From positions 1 to 10,503 of the forward strand of contig JAJYJD010000031.1 in NCBI GenBank assembly GCA_021789755.1: 10,503 nt of DNA, written 5' to 3'. Origin of the DNA: Bacteroidota bacterium. Lineage in GTDB: Bacteria; Bacteroidota; Ignavibacteria; Kryptoniales; JAKASW01. Within the stretch, counting starts at the first letter, position 1. Every line of letters starts with the position of its first letter. The notes under the pieces are model-generated. The model did no database searches. It saw only the letters and a list, made by a program, of their open reading frames with translations, and was not told the origin of the DNA. Positions 1-7,226 of the stretch are shown here, in pieces. Made by a program: the position numbers and the translations under genes.

Positions 1-2405
1 CAGCCGTTGTCGTACACGACTGCGTTCACAAGGCGCTTACGGGAGAAAGTATCTGCCGGCTCAATCCCCTTCGTGACCTGCCATGAACTGTCGGTAACCA
101 CTGTGTCTTTTCCGTTAACGGCAAACAAGTTGCATCCTGCTGAGCCGCCGTTGTCGTAATTAGCGGACTGGATAACAAATGTATTCTTTCCCTTTCTGAG
201 AAACTTGCGGATAAAGAAAAACTTAACGCGCTTCATTTCGACATCCCACGTCAGTGTGCGCCTCGCCTTTACCTGTCCGACCAGACTGCCATTGATGAAA
301 AGCTTGCAATACGTGTCGCCGATCAACTGTGCTTCTGCATTGACGGACAAATTCTGGAAAGATACGGTCTTCACAAAGGTGGCCGAGTCAACTTTCGTCC
401 CTCCCTGGGTGTACGGATAACTGTTGGGGTAGTATATGAATCCGGACTGAATCTTCTGGTCATAACCGGCGTTGCCCGCGAGAACCTCGTTCGTACCGGC
501 CCTGAGTTCTGCCTCCTGGTCGTCAAACCGCTGCTCGATCAGCTGAAGCATGGGGCGGCGATTTGTCCGCAAGTAGATCCTCACATAATCCCGTTTTATT
601 CTCGCGAGTTGACCGAGCAGATCCTTCTCGATGTCGCCAATCTTGTCGTTTTTATCCTGCGGCGTCATCGAACTGTCGGCAGCGATTCGTCTCATCTGCC
701 TGACGCCGGAGACTTTGTCCGCCCAGTAATCATTGATTCTGGCGACGAGGATGTAAATATCGAGGATGTCCCTGTTCGCCCGTACCAACCTGCTCGCTTG
801 AGTGGAAAGAGCGATGACTTCCGGCATGGTTGCCTTTATGCTCTCGACGCGGAGTGGGGCATCTGCCGCGGGGACATCGAGAAATGGCGCGCGCCAGAAC
901 TCGTACCACGTAATCTGATTGTTCAACGAGCTGAGAAGCTCATACGCAATTCTCGGAAGCGCGGATTCCGAACGGAAATACTGGTGGAAGAAAACAGTCT
1001 CGAAATGAGCCGGCGAGGCTTCTGTCGGATTCCAGGCGCATTCCGCGCCCCAGGCGTAACCAGGATAATTAAGCTCACGCAACTCGGCGGCGCCGTTATC
1101 GTTCCATGTCGATACGATGACGCCCTCGGCTCCGGCATAATAACCTTGACGTGTGAAATCCTGAATATTCGCGTAGCTATTGTAGAAATTCGGAAACGGT
1201 CCGGTGAATGTCCAGACTGCAGGACAAGCCAGGACATTGAAGCCGGCATCTCTGAAAATCTTGATGCTTGGATAATCGAACAAAGCACCGTAATGCCAGT
1301 CCACTATCGTGATATCCTTCGGTATTTCCGCGAGAATCTGCGGGTTCTTGAGAGGGATATCACCGTACATCATCACCTTCTTCCCCAGCGATTTGAGTAC
1401 CCGATAGAGCTTCAGGTAATACTGTGCGTGTGCTTCAGCGATACCTAACGAATCTACAAGCGCTTTGCTTGCGCCGAGGCCTACGTCGAAGCTCTCGTCG
1501 GCCGCCATGTTGAAGTACTTGCTGGAGAACGCCGGGGCAATCTCCGTCAAGAGGTTCTTCATGAAGTCGAATGCAGAGTCGCTTGAGATGTCGAGGCACG
1601 CCGCCCCGGGAAATTCCGCATACCCGGAGAATTCCGGTTTCTCCAGTACATCTTCCAAGTGACCGAGTGTCTCAAAAATAGGGATCACCTGGACGTGATA
1701 AAGTTTTCCGTAAGCATCGAGCTCGGCCACCTGCTCAGCCGTCAACGGGTCTCTGCCTTCGCTGAAGTCCGGATAGGATTTAAAAGCAAAGAGATTTTCG
1801 ATATACGGCATATATGTATTCATCTTATGCATCGCAAGAAATCGGATGATCTTCTGGAAATTCGACATCTTCGAGATCTGGCCCCGGCTGATATCGTCGC
1901 TTATTCCGCGCATCTTAAGAGACGGATAATCGGCGATAGCCACGATCGGAGCGATATACCCCTTCTTTCCTTCCTGCACAAGCTGAAGAAGGGAGACCAC
2001 GGCATAGAAGATGCCAGTCCTGGTTTTCGCGAGGATGTCGATGCTTTTGTTTTCGACAAGCAGTATGTAACCTTCGTCGGAGGTCAGAGCGCTGTCTGCG
2101 ATCACGGCGGGAATGTTGGAGTCCATGAATCCGTTGTCTGAGATCATCCGCGCGTGAATAGTGATACCGCTCTCGTCCGTAATGTCGCCGCTGAGAAGAT
2201 TTTTTCCGAAGAAGCCTTTCAGCTCCATGGTGGCAGCTTTGTCATCAGCCCGGTCTGAAAAGTCGAGCGAGACATCTGTGAATGAGACAGTCCCCTTTCC
2301 CTCCTTCACGTATTTAGGTGTCGGGGTCACTTCCACATCAGCTCTCAATTTGCACGTGGAAAACAGGAGGAACAGCGCAGCAGCCGATAGCATATATCTT
2401 CTCAC
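1..2405 (-). CDS. Secreted family-20 glycoside hydrolase (beta-N-acetylhexosaminidase-like), 3' end outside window
   Basis: I translated this frame by hand: it stays open with no frameshift from the start to base 1, giving at least 801 codons; the stop lies beyond the window. It probably removes terminal N-acetylhexosamines from glycans outside the cytoplasm. From the GTG at 2405, residues 1-22 form a signal peptide (RRY, then a hydrophobic AAALFLLF core; possible cleavage after LRA). Residues about 25-160 resemble the GH20b N-terminal domain (DEGYILLV, then GIFYAVVSLLQLV). The TIM barrel starts near 161 (DYPSLKMRGISDDISRG) and carries the catalytic pair D303-E304 (NMAADES), W370 and STWND near 431-435. 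Residues 500-645 look helical, and 648-801 look like a jelly-roll carbohydrate-binding domain (DSSWQV near the end). The GTG at 2405 is preferred because AGGGA lies 10 bases upstream and it gives a charged n-region; GTG 2423 and ATG 2393 are alternatives. Family is fairly sure; substrate is inferred. Confidence 0.82.
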   Translation of the reverse strand, partial: MRRYMLSAAALFLLFSTCKLRADVEVTPTPKYVKEGKGTVSFTDVSLDFSDRADDKAATMELKGFFGKNLLSGDITDESGITIHARMISDNGFMDSNIPAVIADSALTSDEGYILLVENKSIDILAKTRTGIFYAVVSLLQLVQEGKKGYIAPIVAIADYPSLKMRGISDDISRGQISKMSNFQKIIRFLAMHKMNTYMPYIENLFAFKSYPDFSEGRDPLTAEQVAELDAYGKLYHVQVIPIFETLGHLEDVLEKPEFSGYAEFPGAACLDISSDSAFDFMKNLLTEIAPAFSSKYFNMAADESFDVGLGASKALVDSLGIAEAHAQYYLKLYRVLKSLGKKVMMYGDIPLKNPQILAEIPKDITIVDWHYGALFDYPSIKIFRDAGFNVLACPAVWTFTGPFPNFYNSYANIQDFTRQGYYAGAEGVIVSTWNDNGAAELRELNYPGYAWGAECAWNPTEASPAHFETVFFHQYFRSESALPRIAYELLSSLNNQITWYEFWRAPFLDVPAADAPLRVESIKATMPEVIALSTQASRLVRANRDILDIYILVARINDYWADKVSGVRQMRRIAADSSMTPQDKNDKIGDIEKDLLGQLARIKRDYVRIYLRTNRRPMLQLIEQRFDDQEAELRAGTNEVLAGNAGYDQKIQSGFIYYPNSYPYTQGGTKVDSATFVKTVSFQNLSVNAEAQLIGDTYCKLFINGSLVGQVKARRTLTWDVEMKRVKFFFIRKFLRKGKNTFVIQSANYDNGGSAGCNLFAVNGKDTVVTDSSWQVTKGIEPADTFSRKRLVNAVVYDNG

Positions 2406-2505
2406 GACGAGTTTTTCCCTCACATTTAATGGGACAGAATTGGTACACACAAACACAATAGAATGAGACGGGGAATATGCGGCCGAAGGAGATGTGCAAA
2501 AATGC
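2406..2505. other. 100-base gap between acyl-CoA dehydrogenase and GH20 genes
   Basis: The gap is richer in A and T near the GH20 start and holds a GT-alternating stretch around 2444-2456. I see no convincing hairpin followed by a T-tract, so no intrinsic terminator for the upstream gene, and no promoter hexamers I would defend. The functional break between the acyl-CoA genes and a secreted hydrolase suggests that a transcription boundary may lie here, but the sequence does not show it clearly. Confidence 0.4.
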
Positions 2506-3654
2506 CTATCTCAAGTCGAGCACTTCCCTTGCGATAACCATGCGTTGGATCTCGGAAGTTCCTTCGTATATCTCCGTAATCTTTGCGTCTCTCAGATACC
2601 TTTCGACGGGGAAATCCTTAAGATAGCCGTAGCCACCGTGTATCTGAATCGCTTCCAGTGCGCAGTCGACGGCAACCTTAGAAGCAAATAATTTTGCCAT
2701 CGCCGCCTCTTTAGTGAATCTCTCCCCCCTGTCCTTCTTCAGCGCGGCGTTGAGTGCCAGGAGATGGGCAGCTTCGATGTTTGTGTGCATATCGGCAAGT
2801 TTGAACTGAATGGCCTGGAACTCATGGAGGAACTTGTCGAATGCCTTTCTCTCTTTGACATATTTCAGCGATGCGTCAAGGGAAGCCCGCGCTATCCCTA
2901 TAGCCTGGGCTGCAATGCCTATTCTTCCGCCATCGAGAGTCATCATGGCGAACTTAAATCCAAATCCTTCCTCGTTGATCAGGTTGGCTTTCGGCACTCT
3001 GCAATTCTCGAACGTAATCTGAGCGGTGTCGGAGCTTCGGATACCGAGTTTATGCTCCTTTTTCGAGACGGATACGCCCGGAAATTTACTTTCGACTATG
3101 AACGCGCTGACACCCTTTGCTCCCTTTGTCCTGTCGGTAGTCGCCATAACGAGGAGGACATCGGCGTTGGCGCCGTTAGTAATAAAATTCTTTGTGCCGT
3201 TTAAAATGAAGATATCGCCGTCGCGTGTCGCAGTTGTCCGCTGATTGACCGCGTCGCTGCCGGCTTCAGGTTCGGAGAGGCAAAAAGCACCGAGCAGTCT
3301 GCCGGATGCGAGCGCGTTGAGATATTTCTCTTTCTGTGCAGGTGTCGCAAATTTCTCGAGTCCCCAGCACACCAGGGAGTTATTCACGCTCATTATAACG
3401 CCCGCAGAGGCGTCGCCCCTGCTTATCTCTTCAAGTGCCAGGACGTAACTCACGGTGTCGAGTCCCGCTCCTCCATGTTCGGGCGGGACCATCATTCCCA
3501 TGAAACCCAGCTCGGCCATCTTCCGAACCTGCTCGAACGGGAACTGCTCCTTCTCATCGCGCTCGGCTGCCCCGACCACGAGTTCTTTGTCCGCGAAGTC
3601 ACGCGCGGCCTCTTTGATCATCAATTGTTCTTCCGTAAAGTCGAAGTCTACCAT
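2506..3654 (-). CDS. Acyl-CoA dehydrogenase, short-chain/butyryl-CoA type
   Basis: A 382-residue FAD flavoenzyme of the usual length for the family. It oxidises acyl-CoA to trans-2-enoyl-CoA (or runs in reverse in butyrate formation), passing electrons to an electron-transferring flavoprotein that is not in this window. The N-terminal helical domain begins at FTEEQLMIKEAARDFADKEL. The middle beta domain has the signature FCLSEPEAGSD and a TKNFITNGA segment typical of FAD and substrate binding. The C-terminal helical domain includes QAIQFKLADM and IHGGYGY, and ends with IYEGTSEIQRMVIAR, in which E364 is the expected catalytic base at the position used by short- and medium-chain enzymes. The ATG has an AGGAG 6 bases upstream (3665-3661). 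It lies 41 bases after the hydroxyacyl-CoA dehydrogenase gene, so it is probably in the same operon. Chain length is inferred from context; branched-chain or other acyl-CoA substrates cannot be excluded. Confidence 0.95.
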   Translation of the reverse strand: MVDFDFTEEQLMIKEAARDFADKELVVGAAERDEKEQFPFEQVRKMAELGFMGMMVPPEHGGAGLDTVSYVLALEEISRGDASAGVIMSVNNSLVCWGLEKFATPAQKEKYLNALASGRLLGAFCLSEPEAGSDAVNQRTTATRDGDIFILNGTKNFITNGANADVLLVMATTDRTKGAKGVSAFIVESKFPGVSVSKKEHKLGIRSSDTAQITFENCRVPKANLINEEGFGFKFAMMTLDGGRIGIAAQAIGIARASLDASLKYVKERKAFDKFLHEFQAIQFKLADMHTNIEAAHLLALNAALKKDRGERFTKEAAMAKLFASKVAVDCALEAIQIHGGYGYLKDFPVERYLRDAKITEIYEGTSEIQRMVIAREVLDLR

Positions 3655-3695
3655 TTCACTCTCCTGTTTTGAGACTGTGAAAGCGGCAAGAGGTG

Positions 3696-4562
3696 CTACA
3701 CGTTTCTCGGTTCGTATGTGTAGAATCCTCTTCCGGCTTTTCTGCCAAGATAACCGGCAGCCACCATCTTTTTGAGAAGCGGACAGGGCCGGTACTTGGG
3801 ATCGCCTGTTCCGTTGAACAGGACGTTCATTATATCAAGACAGACGTCCAGGCCTATGAGATCGGCCAGCGCCAGCGGACCCATCGGGTGGTTCATCCCC
3901 AGCTTCATCACCGTATCCACCGCTTCGGACGTGGCAACGTTTTCCATCACGCAGAAAATCGCTTCATTGATCATCGGCATCAGAATCCTGTTGGACACAA
4001 AACCCGGATAATCCTGCACCTCGACCGGCACCTTATCGAGCTTGTACGCAAGGTTACGTACCGACTCATATGTCTCGTTCGACGTAGCGAGTCCTCGTAC
4101 GATCTCTATGAGTTTCATTACGGGAACGGGATTGAAAAAGTGCATCCCGATGACTTTGTCCGGTTTTGAAGTCGCGGATGCAAGGTCGGTTATCGATATT
4201 GAAGATGTGTTGCTTGCAAGTATCGTCTCCGGTTTGCAGATATCGGCGAGGGTATGGAAGACGTCTTTTTTCACCTTGACGTTTTCCGTTGCCGCCTCGA
4301 TGACGAAATCGGCATCCCTGACGCCGCCTTCCAGCGAGGTGGATTGTGAGATCCTCCCAAGTGCCTCATTCTTCTGGTCCTCGCTAAGAACGCCCTTGTT
4401 TACCTGCCTGTCCATGTTATGACGTATGTAGCCCATTCCTCTCTCGACCGCGTCGCGCCTAACATCGATCAGCCCGACCCTGAACTTAGAAAGCGCCAGG
4501 ACATGGGCGATACCGTTACCCATGGTTCCTGCCCCGATTACCGCTACGTTAGTAATTTCCAT
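3696..4562 (-). CDS. hbd: 3-hydroxyacyl-CoA (3-hydroxybutyryl-CoA) dehydrogenase
   Basis: A 288-residue single-function enzyme that interconverts acetoacetyl-CoA and 3-hydroxybutyryl-CoA with NAD(P)H. The Rossmann fold opens at residue 6 with VAVIGAGTMGNGIA (G10, G12, G15 of the GxGxxG motif). The catalytic region shows SNTSSISI (S120 region), then H141 in GMHFFNPVPVMKLIEIVRG, with E153 as its expected partner. PGFVSNRILMPMINEA begins the C-terminal helical dimerisation domain, which also has GMNHPMGPLALADLIGLD. The start at 4562 is chosen because the protein then begins MEITNVAV, right before the first Rossmann strand, and because GAAAGGTG lies just upstream. An in-frame extension to 4610 would add an arginine-rich leader overlapping the thiolase gene and is not credible. 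Only 2 bases separate it from the thiolase stop. There is no fused crotonase domain, unlike FadB-type proteins. Confidence 0.95.
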   Translation of the reverse strand: MEITNVAVIGAGTMGNGIAHVLALSKFRVGLIDVRRDAVERGMGYIRHNMDRQVNKGVLSEDQKNEALGRISQSTSLEGGVRDADFVIEAATENVKVKKDVFHTLADICKPETILASNTSSISITDLASATSKPDKVIGMHFFNPVPVMKLIEIVRGLATSNETYESVRNLAYKLDKVPVEVQDYPGFVSNRILMPMINEAIFCVMENVATSEAVDTVMKLGMNHPMGPLALADLIGLDVCLDIMNVLFNGTGDPKYRPCPLLKKMVAAGYLGRKAGRGFYTYEPRNV

Positions 4563-4564
4563 TT

Positions 4565-5740
4565 TCACCTTTCTATTATTACTCCCGCCGCCTCTCCTCC
4601 GCCGATACAAATTGCGGCGATACCGCGCCTGGCGCCCCGCCTCTGCATTGCGTAGATGAGCGTTGTGAGAATTCTGGCGCCGCTGGCGCCGATAGGATGA
4701 CCAAGCGCAACGGCTCCGCCGTGTACATCTATCTTCTCGATGTCGAGATTCAGTATTTGATTCACCGCAAGCGAGACGACGGAAAAGGCTTCGTTGATCT
4801 CGTAAAGGTCGATATCTTTTGCCCCGAGCCTGGTCTTGTCAAACAATTTCTGAATTACCTTTGCGGGGGCCGTGGTGAACCACTCCGGAGCCTGGGCGAC
4901 AGAAGCCTGCGCGACAAGTCTGGCGAGCGGCTCGATCCCGAACTCCTTTGCCTTATCTTCCGACATCAGCACGAGCGCGGCTGCTCCGTCGTTTAACTTG
5001 CTCGCGTTTGCCGCCGTGACGGTCCCGTCTTTCAGGAAAGCCGGCTTGAGCTGAGGTATTTTTTCAAACTTGACTTTCCTCGGCTCTTCATCCTCTTCCA
5101 CCAAGGCAGTTGCACCTCCCTTGCCCTGGACTTCGACAGGGACAATCTCGTCTTTAAAGTAACCTTTGTCCATCGCCTGGATTGCGCGCCTGTAACTCAA
5201 GGCAGCAAACTCGTCCTGGGCCTCGCGGGTGATATGGCGTTCGCGGGCGCACAGCTCCGCCGCGTTTCCCATATGAAAATCGTTGTAGACATCCCAGAGG
5301 CCGTCTTTGACCATCGAGTCGACAATCTTCCCGTCACCCATCCTGTAGCCCGTCCGCGCCTTCTCGAGCAAGTAAGGTGCATTGGACATGCTTTCCATCC
5401 CGCCGGCGACGACGATGTCCGCTTCACCAGTCATGATGCTTAAAGCTCCCAGCATAACGGATTTGAGTCCGGAGCCGCAAACTTTGTTGATTGTGGTACA
5501 GGGAACGGTGTTAGGCAGGCCTGCAAAGATTGCTGCTTGTCTGGCGGGAGCCTGACCGACGCCTGCGGTCAGAACGCATCCCATAAAAACCTCTCCGACT
5601 TGATCGGGAGTTATCCCGCTCCGTTTGATTGCCTCCCTGATAGCGAGCGAACCCAATCTCGGTGCGGTGATACCGCTTAAAGCCCCCTGGAATGAGCCGA
5701 TCGGAGTGCGACAGGCACTCGTGATGACTACCTGTCTCAT
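4565..5740 (-). CDS. Acetyl-CoA C-acetyltransferase (thiolase, AtoB/Thl type)
   Basis: A 391-residue thiolase that condenses two acetyl-CoA to acetoacetyl-CoA, or cleaves 3-ketoacyl-CoA in the degradative direction. The acylated cysteine is C88 in NKVCGSGLKS. The second half has NEAFSVVSLA, the histidine H348 in VALGHPIGASGARIL, and C378 in AAICIGGGE. The H348 and C378 positions match the well-studied Zoogloea-type biosynthetic thiolase numbering. Length and start are typical (MRQVVITSACRTPIGSFQGAL). An AGGAGG lies 5 bases before the ATG (5751-5746). The gene starts only 14 bases after the rho stop codon, and its own stop is 2 bases before the hydroxyacyl-CoA dehydrogenase start. The C-terminal GGEAAGVIIER tail differs slightly from the commoner GGGMG form but keeps the catalytic residues. 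Substrate length is inferred from the neighbours. Confidence 0.95.
   Translation of the reverse strand: MRQVVITSACRTPIGSFQGALSGITAPRLGSLAIREAIKRSGITPDQVGEVFMGCVLTAGVGQAPARQAAIFAGLPNTVPCTTINKVCGSGLKSVMLGALSIMTGEADIVVAGGMESMSNAPYLLEKARTGYRMGDGKIVDSMVKDGLWDVYNDFHMGNAAELCARERHITREAQDEFAALSYRRAIQAMDKGYFKDEIVPVEVQGKGGATALVEEDEEPRKVKFEKIPQLKPAFLKDGTVTAANASKLNDGAAALVLMSEDKAKEFGIEPLARLVAQASVAQAPEWFTTAPAKVIQKLFDKTRLGAKDIDLYEINEAFSVVSLAVNQILNLDIEKIDVHGGAVALGHPIGASGARILTTLIYAMQRRGARRGIAAICIGGGEAAGVIIER
4566..4573 (-). promoter_or_regulatory. Ribosome binding site of the hydroxyacyl-CoA dehydrogenase inside the thiolase 3' end
   Basis: GAAAGGTG on the minus strand forms the last two sense codons of the thiolase (Glu-Arg) plus the first bases of its TGA stop, and lies 3 bases before the ATG at 4562. 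This fixes the start of the downstream gene and implies translational coupling: ribosomes ending the thiolase stop next to the next initiation site. Confidence 0.75.
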
Positions 5741-5745
5741 ATGGA

Positions 5746-5751
5746 CCTCCT
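5746..5751 (-). promoter_or_regulatory. Strong Shine-Dalgarno of the thiolase gene in the rho-thiolase gap
   Basis: A full AGGAGG sits 5 bases before the thiolase ATG and occupies nearly half of the 14-base space after the rho TAA. There is no room for a separate promoter or an intrinsic terminator between the two genes, so the thiolase must be read from a transcript that passes through the end of rho, or from a promoter inside rho. Confidence 0.75.
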
Positions 5752-5754
5752 TTT

Positions 5755-7059
5755 TTAGCTGTTCATTGCCTTGAGAAATTCCTTATTGCTCTTAGTCCCA
5801 CGCATCTTGTCCAGCAAAAAGTCCATCGCATCCACCGGTGAGTAGTCGCTCAATATCTTGCGCAACACCCAGATTCTGTTGAGTTCATCCGGCGACAGAA
5901 GGAGCTCTTCATGTCTTGTGCCGCTCCGATTGACATCTATTGCAGGGAATATTCTCTTGTCGGCAAGTTCGCGCGTAAGCACGACTTCCATGTTGCCGGT
6001 CCCCTTGAATTCTTCGAAAATGACTTCGTCCATTCTGCTTCCGGTTTCGATCAACGCTGTGGCGATGATCGTGAGGCTACCGCCCTCTTCGATGTTTCTG
6101 GCGGCTCCGAAGAACCGTTTGGGTTTGATAAGAGCGTTTGAATCGATACCGCCGGAGAGGATCTTGCCGCTGTGTGGAACAGTGGCGTTGTAGGCTCTCG
6201 CGAGGCGAGTTATGCTGTCGAGCAGAATGACAACGTCGTTCTTAGCTTCGACGAGCCGCTTCGCCTTCTCCAGTACCATCTCAGCTACCTGCGTATGACG
6301 CTGCGGCTCCTCGTCGAAAGTCGAACTGACGACTTCGGCATTGACCGAGCGCTCCATATCGGTGACTTCTTCCGGCCGCTCATCGATCAGAAGAACTATC
6401 AGCCGCACCTCAGGATGGTTGCGGGTTATGCTGTTGGCGATCTTCTGCAGCAGGATAGTCTTTCCGGCTTTAGGCGGTGATACAATCATGCCGCGTTGTC
6501 CCATACCGATAGGCGCAAGGAGATCGATAATCCTCATCGAATATTCGCCCGGTACAGACTCGAGGTGAAGCTTCTGATTCGGATAGAGAGGAGTGAGGTT
6601 GTCGAACATGACCCGTTCGCGTGTGAACTCGGGGTCGCGGAAGTTAACGCGTTCGACCCTGAGAAGGGCGAAGAATTTCTCCCCCTCCTTCGGCGGGCGG
6701 ATCTGTCCGCTTACCGTATCGCCCGTCATGAGGCCGAATTTTTTTATCTGCGACGGTGAGACGTAAATATCATCGGGCGAAGAGAGATAATTGTACTTTG
6801 GTGAGCGGAGAAAGCCGTAACCGTCGCTGTGTACGTCAAGGACTCCCGCGCTGACTGAAATGCCGGGTGATTCCGGTTGCGGCTGAGCGGCAGCCTCGGC
6901 GGGAGGTGTCTCCTTCACCGTGGTGCTCTGCTTCTCCATGATTTTAAATATCACTTCCTCTTTCCTGAGTCCGCTATAGCCGGGAATCTCAAGATCTCTG
7001 GCCAACTTATGCAAGTCTGCTACCTTCATCCCCTGCAGCTCCGCAAGATCTACAGTCAT
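5755..7059 (-). CDS. rho: Transcription termination factor Rho
   Basis: A 434-residue hexameric RNA helicase/ATPase that binds C-rich nascent RNA and ends transcription. Counting from the TTG one codon upstream: residues 2-45 are the SAP-like Rho_N domain (DLHKLARDLEIPGYSGLRKEEVIF). A short Pro/Ala/Glu linker follows at 46-68, then the cold-shock-like RNA-binding domain at about 72-140 (GVLDVHSDGYGFLRSP). The ATPase core has Walker A SPPKAGKT (195-202), LLIDERPEEVTDM, Walker B VVILLDSITR (277-286), the Q-loop region through LSGGID, KPKRFFGAARN, and the arginine-containing DVNRSGTRHEELLL. Length is close to that of the E. coli protein. AGGAGG at 7074-7069 lies 9 bases before the ATG at 7059 and 6 before an in-frame TTG at 7062, so either could start translation; ATG is preferred. 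It lacks the long N-terminal insertion common in Bacteroidia Rho. Confidence 0.98.
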   Translation of the reverse strand: MTVDLAELQGMKVADLHKLARDLEIPGYSGLRKEEVIFKIMEKQSTTVKETPPAEAAAQPQPESPGISVSAGVLDVHSDGYGFLRSPKYNYLSSPDDIYVSPSQIKKFGLMTGDTVSGQIRPPKEGEKFFALLRVERVNFRDPEFTRERVMFDNLTPLYPNQKLHLESVPGEYSMRIIDLLAPIGMGQRGMIVSPPKAGKTILLQKIANSITRNHPEVRLIVLLIDERPEEVTDMERSVNAEVVSSTFDEEPQRHTQVAEMVLEKAKRLVEAKNDVVILLDSITRLARAYNATVPHSGKILSGGIDSNALIKPKRFFGAARNIEEGGSLTIIATALIETGSRMDEVIFEEFKGTGNMEVVLTRELADKRIFPAIDVNRSGTRHEELLLSPDELNRIWVLRKILSDYSPVDAMDFLLDKMRGTKSNKEFLKAMNS

Positions 7060-7226
7060 CAAAAACTACCTCCTAAGAGATTTTATTACTTGTGAAATGT
7101 TAAACAAATTCCTGACTCCGGTGCCGGAACACCCTGAAAAAAATCTGTGTGTGATCTATTTACCCTTCATCAGGCTCAACTGAGGGACCCTATTAGGTTG
7201 GGATTCAAAAAGAACGGGTTAAATAA
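7060..7226 (-). promoter_or_regulatory. folC-rho intergenic region, probable rho leader
   Basis: This 167-base gap is the longest in the window and probably holds the rho promoter and 5' leader. On the minus strand it contains a run of seven T (7143-7137), then a short perfect inverted repeat TCCGGCACCGGA (7128-7117, about 4 bp of stem with a tetraloop) flanked by direct TCAGG repeats, and finally the AGGAGG of rho at 7074-7069. The T run precedes the inverted repeat, so the pair is not an intrinsic terminator in the direction of transcription. Rho is autoregulated through its leader in several bacteria, which makes this a reasonable place for control; no specific site is demonstrated here. 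Confidence 0.35.

Noticed and set aside
609..1448. 279-codon open frame on the plus strand
   Set aside because: It lies wholly antisense to the GH20 gene, whose frame gives recognisable domains throughout. The plus-strand peptide has no family-like features and is a shadow of the real gene.
2330..2345. Lipobox-like FSTC in the GH20 signal peptide
   Set aside because: Phe at -3 and Thr at -1 do not fit the usual lipobox, while LRA further on is an acceptable signal peptidase I site. A lipoprotein is therefore not claimed.
4563..4610. N-terminal extension of the hydroxyacyl-CoA dehydrogenase to 4610
   Set aside because: It would add an arginine-rich, non-family segment overlapping the thiolase C-terminus by 46 bases. 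The ATG at 4562 has its own SD and starts directly before the Rossmann strand.
7080..7107. Promoter-like hexamers TTGTTT and TAAAAT, 16 bases apart, upstream of rho
   Set aside because: The -10-like match is good but the -35 match is poor, and the transcript would begin inside the rho SD. Such AT-rich matches arise easily by chance.
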